From Sphingopyxis sp. (GTDB taxonomy: Bacteria; Pseudomonadota; Alphaproteobacteria; Sphingomonadales; Sphingomonadaceae): a stretch of 64,000 bases of DNA. This document shows positions 35,546-46,134 of the stretch, in pieces (the first letter of the stretch is position 1; every line of letters begins with the position of its first letter). The position numbers and the translations under genes are program-made. The notes under the pieces were generated by a model, which made no database searches, was not told the DNA's origin, and was given only the letters and a program-made list of their open reading frames with translations. Location: positions 1 through 64,000 of the forward strand of contig NZ_JAIBES010000015.1 in the NCBI RefSeq assembly GCF_019459305.1, in the 5' to 3' direction.

Positions 35546-36298
35546 ATGTCCCACAGCGACCACATCCCTCAGGCCGGACGCATTCTTGTTTGGGATTTGC
35601 CACTGCGGCTCTTTCATTGGTTTCTTGTGGCAGCCATTGCTGTGGCATTTCTCTCAGCGGAAGAGGGTAGCGTGCTTAATCAGTGGCACATCGCGTCTGG
35701 ATGGGTCGCTGCCGTTTTGATTGCTTTTCGCCTTGTATGGGGCTTTGTTGGAGGCGAGCACGCCCGTTTTTCAGGCGCGTTCAAAGGTGGCGGGCTTGCC
35801 GTCCATATCAAGGAGATGTTCCGCTTAAAGCCGGAGGCAACGCTTGGTCACAACCCGGTGGGCTGGATTGCGTCATTCCTTCTGATCGTCGTAAGCGGGA
35901 TTACAATCGCAACGGGGGCTCAGCTTGTGACAGGCGGAGCGATGGCCAGTGAAGATCTCCACGAACTTGTCGGATGGAGCCTGCTGGCTCTCGTCGCGCT
36001 CCATGTCGCAGCGGTTGCTTTGATGTCAGTTCTGACGCGCGATAATCTGGTACGCGCGATGATTGTCGGTTCAAAGTCAGGCGCGCGCCATAGTGCATTT
36101 AAAAGCGCACGCGCACCATCACTTTTCGCCTATATGGCCGGGCTGGCAGCGATTGCGAGTGCAATTTGGGGTGTCATCACAATTGATCCACAGGCATTCA
36201 TGCCGCGCACAACGGAAATGGCTGAGATTGAAAGTGGTGAGACTGATGAAGTAGAAATGCTCAGAGAAGAATCGTCTGTTGAGGAAGTAGACAAGTAA
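35546..36298 (+). CDS. Cytochrome b561/b6-type membrane protein
   Basis: A 250-residue protein with four core helices plus a fifth near the C-terminus. Histidines suited to heme b coordination occur in RLFHWFL (about 24), NQWHIASGW (about 48) and near residue 137 and 152 (DLHELVGW, LHVAAV). It is the b-type cytochrome of the Ni/Fe-hydrogenase/cytochrome b561 group, usually partner to a soluble cytochrome c or oxidoreductase. The C-terminal 45 residues are acidic and unusual for the family. ATG 35546 follows a GGAG; the longer frame from 35480 is not supported. Confidence 0.82.
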   Translation: MSHSDHIPQAGRILVWDLPLRLFHWFLVAAIAVAFLSAEEGSVLNQWHIASGWVAAVLIAFRLVWGFVGGEHARFSGAFKGGGLAVHIKEMFRLKPEATLGHNPVGWIASFLLIVVSGITIATGAQLVTGGAMASEDLHELVGWSLLALVALHVAAVALMSVLTRDNLVRAMIVGSKSGARHSAFKSARAPSLFAYMAGLAAIASAIWGVITIDPQAFMPRTTEMAEIESGETDEVEMLREESSVEEVDK

Positions 36299-36387
36299 GG
36301 ATCAAGATAAATTGTGTCTTTTCATCATTTTGACGAGAAATCATGACCAGTTCGGTTCTAAAGCGGCGAGGTTTGAGAGGAATACAT

Positions 36388-36807
36388 ATGTGTTATTATA
36401 TAATGACAACGCTGCATAAAGAGTTTGATGAGGCCATCAATCTCACTGAGGCCGCACTCAAGGCTGAAGGGTTCGGCGTGATAAGCCGCATTGATATCCA
36501 ACAAACGCTCAAGGCAAAGATCAGTGTTGATTTTAGACCTTATGTCATTCTCGGTGCCTGCAATCCTGCATTGGCGCATGAAGCGCTGCAGCTGGAAAGC
36601 AAAGTAGGGTTGATGCTCCCCTGCAATGTGATCGTACAGCAAGTGAAGGACGGCGAGATCGAAGTCGCCGCGATTGACCCGGTCGCCGCAATGCAAGCCA
36701 TTGAGAACCCGGAATTGACTAAGGCTGCTGCTGAGGTTCGCGCAAAGTTGGCACGCGTAATCGACAGATTAGCGACCGATCAGACAACAGCTTTTGCCGA
36801 GCAATAA
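36388..36807 (+). CDS. DUF302 domain protein
   Basis: A 139-residue single-domain protein with the DUF302 core: GFGVISRIDIQQTLKAKI near 27-44, GACNPALAHEAL near 57-68 and the cysteine in MLPCNVIV near 79. The family forms small homodimers of unknown activity and is common in respiratory or metal-stress clusters. It starts at ATG 36388 behind GAGAGGA. It follows the cytochrome b gene by about 90 bases on the same strand, so co-transcription is possible. Confidence 0.88.
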   Translation: MCYYIMTTLHKEFDEAINLTEAALKAEGFGVISRIDIQQTLKAKISVDFRPYVILGACNPALAHEALQLESKVGLMLPCNVIVQQVKDGEIEVAAIDPVAAMQAIENPELTKAAAEVRAKLARVIDRLATDQTTAFAEQ

Positions 36808-36974
36808 GAGTTTACGGCATTGTTCTACATCCTTTCAAACCACGAGCTGCGGCTCGCGTTCTTTGCTTTTTTTAATTTGCGATACAGCTTGATCACCTCG
36901 ACGCTGATGACCAGGCACGCCGCAACTCTTGATCGCTTGAGCGATTTGGACTTCTGCAGCCCAAAGGAAGTCCA

Positions 36975-38279
36975 ATGACGCCACAGAATTTTTATCGCGC
37001 AAAGCTAACCACGGCTGATGAGGCAATGGAGTGCGTCAGCTCCGGCATGAACCTAGCAATGGGAATGGCCGTCGCGGAGCCGCCTGCACTACTTGAAGCC
37101 TTGGCACGCCGGATCGAGGATGCAGGGATCGGCGATCTCAAATTATGGTACTTCCACTCTCTGGATGCCGCTGGCAATACAGTATTGCGGCGAGAGCTTC
37201 TCGATCGGCTGCGCCCGCACTGCATGTTTCTTAGCAGAATTGAGAGGGCGCTGATCAAGGATGATCCGTTGCTTGGCTCTTATGGACCGGTCGAATTTGT
37301 GCCGGTGGCGTTTAGTGCGTCGCCACAACTCCTGTCCGAGCGCGTGGACATTGACGCCTGCATCACCACCGTCTCGCCGATGGACCGCCACGGGTGGTTC
37401 ACGTTCGGGACCAGCAACGACTATACGTCCACAGCCGCGCGCAGTGCACGGAGGCTCGTTGTAGAGGTTAACCCAGCCATGCCCCGAGTATTCGGGGACT
37501 CGCTTCTCCACGTTTCCGAAGTTGATGCAATCGTCGAAAACAATACCCCGCTCCCGGAGATTACAAACGGCACACCAAGCAAAGCAGAGTTGTCGATCGC
37601 CAAAATCATCGCAGGCATGATCGATGACGGAGCCTGCCTGCAAATGGGAATTGGCACGCTTCCCGCAGCGGTCTGCACCCTATTGGAAGGCCGTAAGAAT
37701 CTAGGCATCCATACCGAACTGCTGACGCCAGCATTGGCAAAACTGATCCAGTGCGGCGCGGTTAGCAACAAGGCAAAGGCCACCTACAGGGGCCGGAGCG
37801 TATTCACGTTCGCGATGGGCGATGCATCCTTCTACGACTTCATTCACGACAATCCCGCAGTTTATTCCCTGCCGGTGAACATCGTCAATGATCCGAGGCA
37901 TATCTCGAAGAACGACAACGTCGTTTCGGTGAACGGCACACTTCAGATCGACCTAGGCGGTGCCTGCAATTCGGAACATCTTTTGGGACGGCAGTACAGC
38001 GGCTCGGGAGGGCAGCTCGATTTCGTCAGGGGTGCAACTGCATCGAAAGGCGGGAAGTCGATCATCGCCTGCCAGTCGACCGCGCTAGGCGGCACCGTAT
38101 CGCGCATCATCCCGATTCTCGACGGACCGGTCACCACGCCACGCAACGATACGCATATCATCGTCACCGAATATGGTTGGGCCGACCTTAAAGGCAAATC
38201 GATGAGCCAACGTGCCGATGCGCTGATTAGTTTGGCTCATCCCGGGTTCCGCGATGGGTTAGCCAACAGCGTGCGATAG
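36975..38279 (+). CDS. Acetyl-CoA hydrolase/transferase family (CoA-transferase)
   Basis: A 434-residue protein of the class I CoA-transferase family. The N-terminal half has GMNLAMGMAVAEPPALLEAL. The C-terminal half has INxLQIDLGGACNSE-type residues near 320-334 and GSGGQLDFVRGA near 341-352, which form the active-site/CoA part. It resembles 4-hydroxybutyrate/acetate CoA-transferases in length, but the acyl substrate is not determinable. It is a single gene; the preceding 167 bases are untranslated. The 218 bases after its stop hold no recognisable gene. Confidence 0.88.
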   Translation: MTPQNFYRAKLTTADEAMECVSSGMNLAMGMAVAEPPALLEALARRIEDAGIGDLKLWYFHSLDAAGNTVLRRELLDRLRPHCMFLSRIERALIKDDPLLGSYGPVEFVPVAFSASPQLLSERVDIDACITTVSPMDRHGWFTFGTSNDYTSTAARSARRLVVEVNPAMPRVFGDSLLHVSEVDAIVENNTPLPEITNGTPSKAELSIAKIIAGMIDDGACLQMGIGTLPAAVCTLLEGRKNLGIHTELLTPALAKLIQCGAVSNKAKATYRGRSVFTFAMGDASFYDFIHDNPAVYSLPVNIVNDPRHISKNDNVVSVNGTLQIDLGGACNSEHLLGRQYSGSGGQLDFVRGATASKGGKSIIACQSTALGGTVSRIIPILDGPVTTPRNDTHIIVTEYGWADLKGKSMSQRADALISLAHPGFRDGLANSVR

Positions 38280-38497
38280 CGTTCATATGTCCACAAGACG
38301 CGCCGGAGTGCTTGTTGCTGGCACAGCTAAAGACGCTGAATCCGGCGATCGCAAACACGCTCGAAGTGGCAGGCCTGCGCCAAGATGGGCTTGATCAACC
38401 GCAATTGTCACGACCGGCATACGCAAATAATGCTTCACCCCCATCGCCTGAACCTACCGGCGTCAACCGGTCTGTCATTCGGTTTTAGGTCCGGCCC

Positions 38498-39259
38498 TTA
38501 GACATCAAGAATTTCCACAAGGCCGGTATCAAGATCATAATAGGCCGCTACGACATTCAGCTTGCCCGCGCTGCTAGGGGCCGCGAATGCAGGGTCCGGC
38601 GTGTTTTTCAATCTCTTCGCGACGCGTTTTGCATGAATTCTAGCCGCCGTTTCAATCAGATCATCGCCTGGCTTGAGGTTCGCCTTTGCGTCAATCACGG
38701 AGGGTATGATTGGTTCTACCAAGGGACCAAGTGAACCCGGCAGGGCGACATTGTCCTTGAGGACGGCTGCTGCAGCCTTCACAGCCCCACACCGCTCATG
38801 ACCGAGTACAACAACCAATGGTGCGCCTAACACCGATACACCGAATTCCACCGAGCCTATTCCCGCTGTATCCAGATAATTTCCGGCTGTACGCACAACG
38901 AACAATTCGCCTAATCCTGCTCCGAACAATTGTTCGGGGCCAACTCGCGAATCTGAACAACATAAAATCACGGCGAAGGGTGCCTGAGAAGCCGCAATCG
39001 CAGCGCGTCGTTTGACGGAAATGTCCGGTTGGGTTGGTTGGTCTGCCGCGAATCGGCGATTTCCTTCTTGCAACCGTTCAAGTGCCTGATTGGGGGTCAG
39101 CAGGGTCTTTCCATCTGCCTGAGGGACTGACGCCATTGGCGGCAGCAAAGCGCGCGGGTTTGATCCGGTCGCTGAGGCAGGGCTTGTTCCGAGCGCAAAT
39201 GCGCTGCCGACGGCAGCAAATGAAGCGGCCGATACCATATTCCGTCGCGTCATTTCCAT
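38498..39259 (-). CDS. Exported beta-class carbonic anhydrase
   Basis: A 253-residue protein. The N-terminus (MTRRNMVSAASFAAVGSAFALG) looks like a Tat or Sec signal, so the enzyme is probably periplasmic. Zinc ligands are visible: CCSDSRVG near residue 100 (cysteine and aspartate) and HERCGA near 154-159 (histidine and cysteine). It interconverts CO2 and bicarbonate. Most beta-carbonic anhydrases are cytoplasmic, so export is notable. It is encoded alone on the minus strand upstream of hemA's 3' end. Confidence 0.9.
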   Translation of the reverse strand: MEMTRRNMVSAASFAAVGSAFALGTSPASATGSNPRALLPPMASVPQADGKTLLTPNQALERLQEGNRRFAADQPTQPDISVKRRAAIAASQAPFAVILCCSDSRVGPEQLFGAGLGELFVVRTAGNYLDTAGIGSVEFGVSVLGAPLVVVLGHERCGAVKAAAAVLKDNVALPGSLGPLVEPIIPSVIDAKANLKPGDDLIETAARIHAKRVAKRLKNTPDPAFAAPSSAGKLNVVAAYYDLDTGLVEILDV

Positions 39260-39343
39260 GGCATGTCTCCTAAATTACAGTGATAGTCGGTCGCTAAATT
39301 CTGCCCTGGAGGGAATGCGAACACATGCTCAGGGCGCCATTCA

Positions 39344-40558
39344 TTACGCAACCATACGCAGCTCGCATCGGCTCCAAATCTCAACCAACGCATCCGTCAA
39401 CGCCCGCATCATCGCTTTGCTATGCGCTGGGCCCGGGGTGAAGCGGAGGCGTTCGGTGCCCCGCGGGACGGTAGGGTAGTTGATCGGCTGGACGTAGACG
39501 CCGTATTCGGCGAGCAATATGTCGCTGATCCGTTTGGCCTCGACGGGATCGCCGACCATCAGCGGCACGATATGTGTTGAAGAGTTCATGACGGGAAGGC
39601 CCGCATCGGCGAAGCATTGCTTGAGATAGGCTGCGGCCGCCTGTTGTGCCTCGCGTTCCTCGCTCGAAGCCTTGAGATGCCGGACACTCGCCAATACGCC
39701 TGCGACTAGCACCGGCGACAAGCTGGTCGTGAAAATGAACCCAGGCGCGTAGCTGCGGATCACATCGACGATCACTTTATCGGCGGCGATATAGCCGCCC
39801 ATGACGCCGAACGCTTTGCCCAGCGTACCTTCAATAATTGTCACGCGGTCGGCAACGCCATCACGCTCGGTAATCCCGCCGCCGCGTTCACCGTACATGC
39901 CGACGGCATGGACTTCGTCGCAATAGGTCAGCGCATTATAGGTGTCGGCAAGGTCGCATATCTCGGCAATTGGCGCGACGTCTCCGTCCATCGAATAGAC
40001 GCTTTCAAACGCGATCAATTTCGGCGAGTCGGGATCGTCTGCGCACAGCAGCTCTTCGAGATGCGCCAGATCATTGTGCCGCCACACGCGCTTCTCACAG
40101 CCAGAATTGCGAATGCCCGCGATCATACTCGCATGGTTGAGTTCGTCTGAATAAATGATGCATCCAGGCAAGATTTTGCCGAGCGTCGCGAGCGTCGCCT
40201 CGTTTGAAATATAGCCCGAAGTGAAGAGCAACGCGCCGTTCTTGCAGTGAAGATCGGCGAGTTCAGCTTCAAGATCGATATGGTAGTGCGTATTTCCGCC
40301 AATGTTGCGCGTACCGCCCGAGCCTGCGCCAACATCATGCAGCGCTGCTTCCATCGCCGCAATCACCTTGGGGTGCTGGCCCATCGCAAGATAGTCGTTC
40401 GAGCACCAGACGGTAATTGGTTTTGGCCCGTTATGCCCGGCAAAACAGCGTGCATTGGGATAGCTGCCCTTGTTGCGCAAAATGTCGATAAAAACGCGGT
40501 AGCGCCCTTCTCCGTGAAGCTTATCAATCGCTTGCGAGAATATCTTATCGTAATTCAC
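39344..40558 (-). CDS. hemA: 5-aminolevulinate synthase
   Basis: A 404-residue PLP enzyme making 5-aminolevulinate from glycine and succinyl-CoA, the first step of alphaproteobacterial heme synthesis. Diagnostic features are GSGGTRN near residue 79, ELNHASMI near 142, [12 protein letters not shown] near 212 and the PLP lysine in GTLGKAFG near 246. Length and sequence are normal. A plasmid copy would raise heme supply for bd oxidase, FixL and cytochromes encoded nearby. An FNR/FixK-like box lies 110 bases upstream. Confidence 0.95.
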   Translation of the reverse strand: MNYDKIFSQAIDKLHGEGRYRVFIDILRNKGSYPNARCFAGHNGPKPITVWCSNDYLAMGQHPKVIAAMEAALHDVGAGSGGTRNIGGNTHYHIDLEAELADLHCKNGALLFTSGYISNEATLATLGKILPGCIIYSDELNHASMIAGIRNSGCEKRVWRHNDLAHLEELLCADDPDSPKLIAFESVYSMDGDVAPIAEICDLADTYNALTYCDEVHAVGMYGERGGGITERDGVADRVTIIEGTLGKAFGVMGGYIAADKVIVDVIRSYAPGFIFTTSLSPVLVAGVLASVRHLKASSEEREAQQAAAAYLKQCFADAGLPVMNSSTHIVPLMVGDPVEAKRISDILLAEYGVYVQPINYPTVPRGTERLRFTPGPAHSKAMMRALTDALVEIWSRCELRMVA

Positions 40559-40667
40559 ATCGTCATTCCTTTAAGGTTATGTCGGCTGCAGCACTCAAAC
40601 TTTGCTGCGGCTTCTTAACCCCATTTTCGGTCGAGATCAGTTTTCGACCAGTGACGGGCGCGACCAA

Positions 40668-40681
40668 TTGATTGAGATCGA
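40668..40681. promoter_or_regulatory. FNR/FixK-like box upstream of hemA
   Basis: TTGAT-TGAG-ATCGA differs at one position from the TTGAT-N4-ATCAA consensus. It lies in the hemA upstream region (hemA start 40558), the usual location for oxygen control of alphaproteobacterial hemA copies. The 50 bases between katG and this site carry no other signal. A single-mismatch match can occur by chance once or twice in 64 kb. Confidence 0.4.
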
Positions 40682-40731
40682 ATTTGGGCGGCTCACTAGT
40701 CTTCGTCGTTTTGGATGCAAACCGGCGAGGA

Positions 40732-43293
<2,562 letters not shown>

Positions 43294-43320
43294 GGGCGGC
43301 TCAACCTCTGCGAGCCGCCC
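43294..43320 (-). terminator. Intrinsic terminator of the second peroxiredoxin gene
   Basis: On the minus strand GGGCGGCTC pairs perfectly with GAGCCGCCC around a nine-base loop. It is followed by TTTT, eight bases after the stop at 43329. This is a textbook rho-independent terminator. Confidence 0.9.
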
Positions 43321-43328
43321 ATTGACCA

Positions 43329-43958
43329 TTAGTTGACGTTTGTCATACGCAGATAGGGACGAAGCTCTTCCCATCCGTTCGGGAACAGGCTTTTGGCTTC
43401 GTCGTTCGAAATAGAGGGAGGGATAATGACCTTATCGCCCTTGTTCCAATCCGCTGGAGTCGCAATGCGGTTGGCATCGCCTGTTTGCAATGCATCGATG
43501 ACGCGCAGAATTTCGTCAAAGTTGCGGCCCACACTCATTGGATAGGTCATCGTCAGCCGGATCTTCAAGGCTGGATCGATGATGAACACAGATCGCACCG
43601 CCTGAGTGTCGCTCTGCTGAGGATGAATCATGTCATAAAGCGTCGCGATCGCCAAATCGGGATCGGCGACAATAGGAAACTGCAGGTCGGTGTTCTGCGT
43701 GTCGTTGACGTCCGCTATCCATTTCAGATGCTCTTCAGCGGTATCAGTAGACAGGCCGAGTGGCTTGGTATTGCGCGCAGCAAACTGTTCTGCAAGTTGT
43801 GCGGTTCTACCCATTTCGGTAGTGCACACTGGGGTAAAATCGGCTGGATGGCTGAAGAAAAATACCCAGCTGCCCTTGGCCCATTCGTGCAAGTCGATCG
43901 GGCCTTTTGTCGTGTCAGCCGAAAAATTCGGCGCGGTGTCACCTATATGAATCGTCAT
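43329..43958 (-). CDS. 1-Cys (Prx6-type) peroxiredoxin
   Basis: A 209-residue peroxiredoxin with PADFTPVCTTE; the peroxidatic cysteine is C45. Length and the long C-terminal part fit the Prx6 group. It is distinct from the homologue at 16792-17424. Its neighbours are katG on one side and the cytochrome c' group on the other, so peroxide or peroxynitrite defence is likely. A strong terminator follows. The unusual double hairpin at 44007-44086 lies 48 bases before its start. Confidence 0.95.
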   Translation of the reverse strand: MTIHIGDTAPNFSADTTKGPIDLHEWAKGSWVFFFSHPADFTPVCTTEMGRTAQLAEQFAARNTKPLGLSTDTAEEHLKWIADVNDTQNTDLQFPIVADPDLAIATLYDMIHPQQSDTQAVRSVFIIDPALKIRLTMTYPMSVGRNFDEILRVIDALQTGDANRIATPADWNKGDKVIIPPSISNDEAKSLFPNGWEELRPYLRMTNVN

Positions 43959-44006
43959 TCTGAAATCCTTTTGAAGGGCTCATTTGTGGCTGAGCAGGGA
44001 CCAAAT

Positions 44007-44086
44007 GGTGCGAGGAACGGAACTGAGGGAAAGGGGGGGGGGCCGTTCCTCGCACCGGATAAGTGTCATTTTATTTAACACTTATC
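44007..44086. repeat. Two adjacent perfect hairpins, one with a ten-G loop
   Basis: GGTGCGAGGAACGG (44007-44020) pairs with CCGTTCCTCGCACC (44043-44056). The 22-base loop contains ten consecutive G (44033-44042). Next, GATAAGTGT (44058-44066) pairs with ACACTTATC (44078-44086) around an A/T-rich loop. They fill the gap between the cytochrome c' stop and the peroxiredoxin start, both on the minus strand. They could be terminators for cytochrome c' or a leader structure of the peroxiredoxin mRNA. Confidence 0.65.
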
Positions 44087-44163
44087 AAGCGGGATTTCTG
44101 ATTATCTGTAATCGTTTTTGCCACTCGCTACGCCAATACTAAACGATACAGGCGATGGACAGA

Positions 44164-44667
44164 TCACTTCGGATTCCTTTCAATGGCCTTGAAGCCGCTA
44201 TGACAAGCCGCACATTTCTGCATCCCACTGTTTAGTTTGCCTTGAATTTCAGCCATCGACGCAGTGTCAGCTGTCAGCGCAATGGCGCCAAAGGATTGGC
44301 GCAATCCTTGAGACAGCTGTGTGAATTCAGGCGGGGATTTTTGCTTCACGGCCTGCCCAAGCGGACTGGCCTTTCCCTTTGCAAGGCCGCTCGCCACTGT
44401 CTTTATCGTTTGTCGGTCGGCTGTGAGGCTGGCGTCCAGAATGGACTGGCTGCCGTTTAGAAATCCAAGCATTTCGCCACGGATATGCTGCCGTTCGGCA
44501 CCCGTAAATTCAACAGCCGTCCGTCCATCGTCAGCAATTTGCTCTGAAGCAGGCGCGTTTTCTATTACTCGATTTTCTCCAAATTGGATCATGCCGAGAA
44601 TGCCGGCGGCTACACCGAGCGGAAGTGCATACCAAAAACCGTTTCTTGCCAAATTACTACTCCTCAA
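44164..44667 (-). CDS. Cytochrome c' family protein
   Basis: A 167-residue exported protein with an N-terminal hydrophobic anchor or signal (about 9-28), a helical body and the heme attachment motif CAACH near residue 153, close to the C-terminus as in cytochromes c'. These four-helix hemoproteins bind NO and can protect against nitrosative stress. It is the last gene of a leftward group (small membrane protein, DUF2202, DsrE-like, cytochrome c') beside an NsrR-type regulator. Confidence 0.85.
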   Translation of the reverse strand: MRSSNLARNGFWYALPLGVAAGILGMIQFGENRVIENAPASEQIADDGRTAVEFTGAERQHIRGEMLGFLNGSQSILDASLTADRQTIKTVASGLAKGKASPLGQAVKQKSPPEFTQLSQGLRQSFGAIALTADTASMAEIQGKLNSGMQKCAACHSGFKAIERNPK

Positions 44668-44680
44668 TCGTTAATCGTCA

Positions 44681-45190
44681 TCAAAAGTTCAGGAACTTCT
44701 GATTCTCGAGCAAGATATATTCCGCAACGGCATCGGGCATGGCGACGCCGATCCCGTCGAGCAATGCCGCCTTGTCGAGGCTGCGATTGGGCAGATAGAT
44801 AGCGCAGACTTCAACCGCGACACCGTTTGCCATCAGATTTTGCAGCAACTTCTGCGGACTCATTCCTTTGGGCGCGAGCGGTGCGGTGGCACTTGCTGGC
44901 GGCGCCTTGAGGGCAAGGTCTCCGGCAGCGCTGCACAATAAGATACGAGGCTTCGCGCCTTTCTGCATCGCCGCATTGGTCAGAATGAGTGCCATCAATT
45001 GCGTCTGCGGGTCTTTGCTTGTCACAATCGTCAAAAGTGGCTGAGAGGGGCTTTCGTGCATGATGGGCTCCTTGGTCGCCGCAGTGTTGGCATGTGCCGA
45101 TGTCCCGAAAGTGATCAGGCTGAATGCGAAGGCGGTGAATGCCCAACGCGAGAGTGAAACGTTCCGTCCTGTAGACGTGGGTTGACACAT
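44681..45190 (-). CDS. Exported DsrE-like protein
   Basis: A 169-residue protein whose start (ATG 45190) is followed by a hydrophobic signal (WAFTAFAFSLITFG...AHA). The mature part resembles DsrE: TIVTSKDPQTQLMALILTN, then PRILLCSAAGDLAL and VEVCAIYLPNR with two cysteines spaced across the fold. It may bind sulfane sulfur or act with the neighbouring cytochrome. The next gene starts 13 bases on. A longer frame from 45280 overlaps the DUF2202 gene and is not favoured. Confidence 0.7.
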   Translation of the reverse strand: MCQPTSTGRNVSLSRWAFTAFAFSLITFGTSAHANTAATKEPIMHESPSQPLLTIVTSKDPQTQLMALILTNAAMQKGAKPRILLCSAAGDLALKAPPASATAPLAPKGMSPQKLLQNLMANGVAVEVCAIYLPNRSLDKAALLDGIGVAMPDAVAEYILLENQKFLNF

Positions 45191-45198
45191 GACTCCAA

Positions 45199-45753
45199 TC
45201 ACATTGATTCTCCTCGATTGCGTCCTTTGCCTTGACCCCTGCCGGAGCCACTGCCGATTTCTCCACCGCGCGCAACGCAACGCTGGAAGGCCGGTAGATG
45301 CCGTTCTGCAGAAGCATCCCGCAGGTTTTGCAGCACGATGCGAATTTCCGGGAAGTCAGCGACGATAGGCAGCAACTCTTCATCATAGAGCCGAACATTT
45401 TCAACTTCGGCCTCGACCCCGACCTGGCACAGCGCCTGCAGATCAAGTTTTGCAACATCCGGTGGCGCAAGTGCCGTATTTACGGGGACTGGCACGCCAT
45501 ATTTGGTATAAAGGCCAGTGAGCATTTCCATGTGGCGCTTTTCCGCGTTCACAATATTTGAAAAGGGACGTACCGCTCCAAACCGATCTAAAATTGCGGT
45601 ATAAGTGGCGAATGCAGCTTGTTCATCCGCCATCGCCCGGCCCATCGCTGTGATTACCTTGTCAGGAAGTTTCATGTTCTTGTCTCCTGTCGCTGCTGAA
45701 GTGCAGGCAGCGGTAGCCATTAAAAATCCGCCAATGATTGATCTGAAAATCAT
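45199..45753 (-). CDS. DUF2202 ferritin-like lipoprotein
   Basis: About 184 residues. An N-terminal hydrophobic segment ends in ATAAC (lipobox-like; cysteine near residue 18), giving a probable periplasmic lipoprotein. The helical domain has paired carboxylate/histidine motifs (MADEQAAFATY, EKRHMEML, VEAEVENVRLYDE, ERHLPAF) matching the DUF2202 ferritin-like family. A di-iron site is likely. The tail (about 165-184) is Gly/Arg-rich. AAAGG before ATG 45753 supports this start over ATG 45789. Confidence 0.82.
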   Translation of the reverse strand: MIFRSIIGGFLMATAACTSAATGDKNMKLPDKVITAMGRAMADEQAAFATYTAILDRFGAVRPFSNIVNAEKRHMEMLTGLYTKYGVPVPVNTALAPPDVAKLDLQALCQVGVEAEVENVRLYDEELLPIVADFPEIRIVLQNLRDASAERHLPAFQRCVARGGEIGSGSGRGQGKGRNRGESM

Positions 45754-45823
45754 CTTACAGCCTTTCTGTTTTGCGAGTTCCGCGTTCATGTCATATTCTC
45801 GAAAATGTGACGTTGATCAGCGA

Positions 45824-45988
45824 TCAACCAAAATTCTTCAGCGCGTAGAGAAGCGGAATCCAAATCAGCGACGTGGTCATCATGCCCTTGACCGTCTGAT
45901 AGGCAACCCAGACCCAGAAAAGCTCTTTCTTATGGTCTTTAAGCATAGCCAGTTTTTGCAGCAGGCCTGGTTTCCTTGTCTCTGACAT
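45824..45988 (-). CDS. Small membrane protein beside nsrR
   Basis: A 54-residue protein (MSETRKPGLLQKLAML...) with a basic start and one or two membrane helices (FWVWVAYQTVKGMM, SLIWIPLLYAL). I know no function. It is divergent from the nsrR-like gene and is the first gene of the leftward group. GAAGGA lies 10 bases before ATG 45988; ATG 45997 in frame is an alternative. A longer frame from 46114 has no protein-like pattern upstream. Confidence 0.6.
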   Translation of the reverse strand: MSETRKPGLLQKLAMLKDHKKELFWVWVAYQTVKGMMTTSLIWIPLLYALKNFG

Positions 45989-46084
45989 CGCAGGCATGTC
46001 CTTCGAATATTGCCTTTCCTCGCTCGCGGGCTTGGCGGCGCCTAAAAGTGCTATTTCAAATATCTCTTTACAGGCTGCCGTTCT

Positions 46085-46111
46085 AAAAGCAATATATATT
46101 TTATCACTTTT
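46085..46111. promoter_or_regulatory. AAAAG...CTTTT imperfect palindrome in the nsrR divergent promoter
   Basis: A 27-base AT-rich imperfect palindrome, AAAAG at 46085-46089 and CTTTT at 46107-46111, lies between the divergent small membrane gene and nsrR. NsrR and other Rrf2 regulators bind AT-rich inverted repeats, so autoregulation here is plausible. The inner bases match only partly. Confidence 0.35.
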
Positions 46112-46134
46112 CATCTGCCATCGGAGTTCTGATC

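Noticed and set aside
38287-38394. Short 35-codon ORF after the CoA-transferase
   Set aside because: No ribosome site, no conserved pattern, basic composition typical of random frames.
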